64,000 bases of DNA, from positions 62,001 to 126,000 of the forward strand of contig JANQEE010000032.1 of assembly GCA_028278525.1 (NCBI GenBank). Reading direction: 5' to 3'. Positions 60,723 through 64,000 of the stretch are shown in pieces. This DNA is from Minwuiaceae bacterium. GTDB lineage: Bacteria > Pseudomonadota > Alphaproteobacteria > Minwuiales > Minwuiaceae. The position numbers and the translations under genes are program-made. The notes beneath the pieces were generated by a model that made no database searches, was not told where the DNA came from, and was given only the letters and a program-made list of their open reading frames with translations. Each line of letters starts with the position of its first letter. Position 1 is the first letter of the stretch.

Positions 60723-61463
60723 TCACGTTCGAAGCGTCAGCCCGCCGTCGACGGTCAGCCCATGCCCGGTGACGAACGCGCTGTCGTCGGAGGCCAGGAA
60801 CAATGCGCCGCGGGCGATGTCGATCGGCTGGCCGAGCCGCCGAAGCGCCGCCTTCTTGGCCCAGATCGCCGCGATCTCCGGGTTCTGGAAACTGTCCCGG
60901 GTCATGCCGGTCTGGATCGCGCCCGGCTCGATATAGTTGGCGGTGATCCCGAACTTGCCGAGTTCCAGCGCCAGCGTGCGCGTCAGCCCGGCGACGCCGG
61001 CCTTCGATGCGCAGTAGGCGGACAGACCGTAGTCGGTCATCTCCGCCATCACCGACGCGACGTTGATGATTCGCCCCGCGCCGGACTCGCGCAAATGCGG
61101 GATCGCCTTCTGACAGAGCAGGAACTGCGCCTTGACATTGACGTCCATGGTCAGGTCCCACTGTTCCTCGGTCATCGCCTCGGCCAGGGCGTTGGTGCTG
61201 ACACCGGCATTGTTCATCAACACGTCCAACCGGCCGAAACTCTCGACCGCGGTACCGACAATGCTGTCGGCGGCGTCCGCTTCCGCGACGCTTTTCTCCA
61301 GGCAACTGACATTGGCGCTGTCCGCATGCGCTTCGCTCAGTCCGGTGTCCGGCAAGTCGACGGCCAAGACCTTCGCCCCCTCTTCGCCGAACAGCCGCGC
61401 GCAGGCTTGGCCGATGCCCGAGGCCGCTCCGGTCACAATCGCAGCTTTGCCTTCCAGTCGCAT
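60723..61463 (-). CDS. short-chain dehydrogenase/reductase
   Basis: 246 aa. TGAASGIGQACARLF (residues 11-25), NNAG near 88, YCASKAGVAGL with catalytic Tyr/Lys, and C-terminal GHGLTVDGGLTLRT. It resembles 3-oxoacyl-reductase or glucose-1-dehydrogenase-type SDRs, NAD(P)-dependent. GGGAACC precedes the ATG. It lies 24 nt downstream of the haloacid dehalogenase gene on the same strand. Confidence 0.92.
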   Translation of the reverse strand: MRLEGKAAIVTGAASGIGQACARLFGEEGAKVLAVDLPDTGLSEAHADSANVSCLEKSVAEADAADSIVGTAVESFGRLDVLMNNAGVSTNALAEAMTEEQWDLTMDVNVKAQFLLCQKAIPHLRESGAGRIINVASVMAEMTDYGLSAYCASKAGVAGLTRTLALELGKFGITANYIEPGAIQTGMTRDSFQNPEIAAIWAKKAALRRLGQPIDIARGALFLASDDSAFVTGHGLTVDGGLTLRT

Positions 61464-61487
61464 GGTTCCCTCCCGTTACGTTTGTTG

Positions 61488-62207
61488 TCAGGTGCCGAGC
61501 TGTGCCGCCAGGTCGACGAAATCCCGGGCCACGAAATCGAAATCCCGGGTCGGTTCCAGGTCGATCGTCTGGTTCGGACCGCGCTCGGTCGGCCGGGCGA
61601 CGAAGGCGGTGCCGAAGCCACAGCCCGCCGCCGCGATCAGGTCGTCGTTATGGGCCGCGACCATCAGGCATTGCTCCGGCTTCAGGCCCAGGTAATCGGC
61701 GGTCAGCAGGTAGGCCTCCGGCTGCGGCTTGTAATGGCGCACCACTTCCGCCCCCAGGATCGCGTCCCACGGCAGGCCGCCGCGTTTCGCCAGATTGACC
61801 ATCAGCGCCACATTGCCGTTCGACAGTGTCGCAATGATATAGCCCGTCTTCAGCCGGGTCAGGCCGGCAACCGCATCCGGCCAGGGATCGAGCCGGTGCC
61901 AGGCGCGGTTGAGATTGTCGGTCTCCGCCTCCGTCAGGCCGTTGATGTCGAACTCGACCAACAGTTCGTCCAGGTTCATGCGGTGCAGGTCGTCCAGCCG
62001 AGTCCACGGCAACTCGCCGTCGCGCACCTTCGACATCGCCGGCTGGTAGCGTTCGCGCCAACGGTCGGCGAATGCCGGCCAGTCCCGCGACAGTCCCTTG
62101 GCATCGCCCAGCAGTGCTTCCGCCTCCCGCGCGATGCTGGTCCGCCAGTCGACGACCGTGCCGAACACATCGAACGTCAGCGCCTTAAATCGCGTGTTTT
62201 CCGTCAT
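61488..62207 (-). CDS. haloacid dehalogenase type II (HAD superfamily)
   Basis: 239 aa. Nucleophile Asp in LTFDVFGTVVDW (residue 13), Ser/Thr in LSNGN (motif II), Lys at KPQPEAYL (motif III), and AHNDDL (motif IV). The FDVFGT block marks the type II 2-haloacid dehalogenase group, which hydrolyses (S)-2-haloacids, though some relatives are phosphatases. It is the middle gene of a minus-strand run. Confidence 0.9.
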   Translation of the reverse strand: MTENTRFKALTFDVFGTVVDWRTSIAREAEALLGDAKGLSRDWPAFADRWRERYQPAMSKVRDGELPWTRLDDLHRMNLDELLVEFDINGLTEAETDNLNRAWHRLDPWPDAVAGLTRLKTGYIIATLSNGNVALMVNLAKRGGLPWDAILGAEVVRHYKPQPEAYLLTADYLGLKPEQCLMVAAHNDDLIAAAGCGFGTAFVARPTERGPNQTIDLEPTRDFDFVARDFVDLAAQLGT

Positions 62208-62228
62208 GTTCGCGCTGCCTGCCCTGAT

Positions 62229-62738
62229 TTAAGAGATCTGCTTCGCCATCATAACCTCGTCGACGTAACTGTCGCCGAGCTTCACGGCCCGCCGTTTGCG
62301 GCCCTCCGTGCGGTAGCCGAGCCGCCGATAGAACCGCCGCGCGCCCTTGTTGCTCTGCATGACCGAGAGTTCCAGCCGCGTCACCCCCTGGCTGCGCGCC
62401 CAGTCTTCCAGCGCCAGCATCATGGCCGCGCCGATGCCGTGCCGCGCGTGGCTTTGCCGGATCGCGATTCCCAGCGTCGCCACATGCTTGTTGCGGGCAT
62501 ATTCGCCGCGGATTGCGCCGCTCATGCCGACCAGTTGGCCGTCCGCCTCGGCGACCAGGTCGATATCGCCCTGCCGTTTATGGCGTTCGATGGCGTCGCG
62601 CCAGGCGGCGGCGGAGCGGGGGCCTTCGCCCGGGCCGCGCATCAGGAAGTCGGTTTCCGCGATCGTCGTTTCGGCCAGGTCGAAATAGGCCGCGCCGTCT
62701 TCCGGCGTGGCCGGTCGGATTCGTGCCTTAACCGTCAG
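62229..62738 (-). CDS. GNAT-family N-acetyltransferase with non-canonical start
   Basis: About 169 aa. The GNAT fold is clear: ARIRPATPEDGAAYF, LGIAIRQSHARHGIGAAMM (acetyl-CoA P-loop), NKGARRFYRRLGYRTEGRK. Similarity starts right after the stop of the preceding regulator gene, where the only start-like codon is CTG at 62736-62738, overlapping the regulator's TGA (CTGA). GGGGGAG lies a few nt upstream. The alternative is an ATG at 62822 inside the regulator gene. Translational coupling to the regulator is likely either way. Confidence 0.8.
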   Translation of the reverse strand: MTVKARIRPATPEDGAAYFDLAETTIAETDFLMRGPGEGPRSAAAWRDAIERHKRQGDIDLVAEADGQLVGMSGAIRGEYARNKHVATLGIAIRQSHARHGIGAAMMLALEDWARSQGVTRLELSVMQSNKGARRFYRRLGYRTEGRKRRAVKLGDSYVDEVMMAKQIS

Positions 62739-63730
62739 TGGGCCATCTCCCCCGGCGTGCCCGTTTCCGTGTGATGACGGCGCTCTTCGCCCGGGCGCCG
62801 CTGGAAGTGCTCGCGGTAGCACTTGGAGAAGTGCGAGGCGGAAACGAACCCGCAGGCGAGCGCCACGTCCAGCACCGACATGGTGGTCTGGCGCAGCAGC
62901 AGCCGAGCCCGCTCCAGCCTAAGTTCCAGGTAGAACCGGGTCGGCGTGCGGTAGAGGTATTTGCGGAACAGCCGCTCCAATTGCCGGGTCGAAAGCCCGA
63001 CGCCGTGCGCCAGTTCGGCCCGGCTCAGCGGCATCTCCAGGGTCTCTTCCATCCGCGACACCACCGCCAGCAGCTTGGGATGGGCGACGCCCAGCCGGGC
63101 GCGCAGGTTCATGCGCTGATGGTCGTGCCGGTCGCGAATCCGCTCGTGCATGAACTGCTCGGCGACGGCGGCGGCCAGGTCGTAGCCGTGCTGCACGCTG
63201 ATCACGTGCAGCATCATGTCCATGCTGGCGGTGCCGCCGGAGCAGGTGAACCGGCTGCGGTCGATCTCGAAGATCTCGTCGCTGACGTCCAGTTCCGGGT
63301 AGCTCTCGCGAAACGCCGCTAGGTCCTCCCAATGCACGGTGCAGCGGTAATCGTCCAGCAGCCCGGCCCGGGCCAGCACGTGGCTGCCGGTGCTGATCGC
63401 GCCGATATTGGCGCCCTGCCGCGCCAACCGCCTGAGCCAGTTCAGCACCCTCTTGTCGTCGAACGCGTGAGTTCCCATGCCGCCGCAGACGGCGACGGTC
63501 GGGATATGCTGGACGTCGGCAATCTCCTGCGCCGGCTCCAGGCTGATGCCGCCACTCGCCATGACCGAGTTGCCGGACGTCGACAGCAGGTCCCAATGGT
63601 AGAGCGTCCGGCCGGACAGCCGGTTGGCCGAGCGCAGCGGCTCGATGGCCGACGCGAAGCAGATCAGCGAAAATTTCGGGATCAGCAAAAAGCCGATCCG
63701 TTGAGGGACATCATGTGACTCGCCGAGCAT
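62735..63730 (-). CDS. GlxA-type AraC regulator lacking the DJ-1 cysteine
   Basis: 331 aa. DJ-1/PfpI-like domain (residues 10-200) in which the usual nucleophile-elbow cysteine is replaced (GAISTGSHVLARAG). AraC domain (about 230-320: LAHGVGLSTRQLERLFRKYL and VLDVALACGFVSASHFSKCYREHF). The layout matches regulators of carnitine/betaine/choline use such as GbdR and CdhR. No target gene is adjacent except the coupled GNAT gene and the haloacid dehalogenase. Confidence 0.9.
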   Translation of the reverse strand: MLGESHDVPQRIGFLLIPKFSLICFASAIEPLRSANRLSGRTLYHWDLLSTSGNSVMASGGISLEPAQEIADVQHIPTVAVCGGMGTHAFDDKRVLNWLRRLARQGANIGAISTGSHVLARAGLLDDYRCTVHWEDLAAFRESYPELDVSDEIFEIDRSRFTCSGGTASMDMMLHVISVQHGYDLAAAVAEQFMHERIRDRHDHQRMNLRARLGVAHPKLLAVVSRMEETLEMPLSRAELAHGVGLSTRQLERLFRKYLYRTPTRFYLELRLERARLLLRQTTMSVLDVALACGFVSASHFSKCYREHFQRRPGEERRHHTETGTPGEMAH

Positions 63731-63854
63731 GGAGCCGTCTCTGCAACCAATTCATACAATTACGACAAAATATTCACTGTCCATATCAAGGTGTCAGGGG
63801 CCTCGGCGCAAGCATTTTTTCGCACCCCCGATATTTGCCGTTAAGGTGCCGCGG

Positions 63855-64000
63855 ATGGATCTGTATCGGCAAATCGACCGGCGTTTGGCGGAAATCGGCA
63901 TGTTTCTGCGCGGCGGTTTCCACCCCGAGCCGGAAGAGGGGCTGGAGGCGGCCACAGTCATGTTGATCGGCAATGCCGGGCCGACCATCTGGTCGGCCTT
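63855..64000 (+). CDS. ferredoxin/MMACHC-like protein (N-terminal part only)
   Basis: The first 48 residues are visible. AAGGTG precedes the ATG at 63855. The segment RRLAEIGMFLRGGFHPEPEE followed by a TVMLIGNAGPTIW strand resembles the N-terminus of alphaproteobacterial ferredoxin-annotated, MMACHC-related proteins of about 220 aa. The gene continues past the right edge, so no iron-sulfur motif is in view. Confidence 0.55.
   Translation, partial: MDLYRQIDRRLAEIGMFLRGGFHPEPEEGLEAATVMLIGNAGPTIWSA

Noticed and set aside
60720-62774. 684-codon plus-strand open frame
   Set aside because: It runs antisense to the SDR, dehalogenase and GNAT genes, which all have intact motifs.
1-64000. tRNA, rRNA or riboswitch
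   Set aside because: Reading all gaps longer than about 80 nt, I saw no cloverleaf with TTCGA loop and no riboswitch consensus. A tRNAscan-SE and Rfam scan would settle this.

Overview
The window is GC-rich, densely packed chromosomal DNA from an alphaproteobacterium, most like a free-living or marine Rhodospirillales-type organism. This rests on periplasmic nitrate reductase in napEFDABC order, a fused TRAP transporter, PEP-CTERM proteins, a CYTH-CHAD protein, a DivK-like regulator, and intergenic repeats of the 'CTGAGGAG...CTCGAAGG' type common in alphaproteobacteria. I could not assign a species. I see no rRNA, tRNA, CRISPR array, transposase or prophage genes. Both ends cut through a gene: a cupin protein on the left and a ferredoxin/MMACHC-like protein on the right.

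Region by region. 1-4.1 kb holds a partial cupin gene, a stand-alone HAMP protein, a diiron ferritin-like protein, a 62-aa protein and a DUF427-adenylate cyclase fusion. 4.1-7.6 kb is a compact minus-strand locus: a Cys-rich CNPC-repeat protein, a sensor kinase, an OmpR-type regulator and a spondin-domain PEP-CTERM protein. The first and last of these four genes share a near-identical 31-bp upstream element containing a TGTAAAG direct repeat. 7.6-14.8 kb has small secreted and NTF2-like proteins, an MgtC/DUF4010 membrane protein, a ParA-like ATPase, a CYTH-CHAD protein, a second PEP-CTERM protein bracketed by two copies of a structured repeat, an SMP-30 lactonase and RlpA. 14.9-19.2 kb encodes an RND efflux pump and adaptor.

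19.5-29.6 kb is a catabolic region: a PPOX flavoprotein, a Rieske oxygenase divergent from a LysR regulator, a TRAP transporter, a RutE-like nitroreductase, an intradiol (hydroxyquinol-type) dioxygenase divergent from an IclR regulator, and a Gfo/Idh oxidoreductase. The TRAP promoter and the IclR/dioxygenase promoter each carry two GTTCG-N5-CG(N)AC boxes with the same 19-bp pitch, which suggests one regulon. 29.7-36.7 kb has a copper pair (DUF2946, PCuAC), an amidase and the nap operon. 36.9-42 kb has two GlxA-type AraC regulators, a tautomerase, an HD hydrolase and an unknown 408-aa protein.

42-50 kb begins with a very AT-rich intergenic island, followed by an SDR, a sulfurtransferase, an EmrA-like adaptor without EmrB, and a tight four-gene catabolic operon (TIM-barrel, enolase superfamily, alpha/beta hydrolase, FAH family). 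50-64 kb has PCMT, further dehydrogenases and hydrolases, a SPOR-like protein, a D-threonine-aldolase-type PLP enzyme, a DMT exporter, a degenerate paralogue of the enolase-superfamily protein that has lost its catalytic residues, a polyamine deacetylase-like protein coupled to an unknown membrane protein, an SDR, a HAD dehalogenase, a GNAT enzyme and a third GlxA-type regulator. The most promising undescribed candidate is the 4.1-7.6 kb two-component/CNPC/spondin locus.
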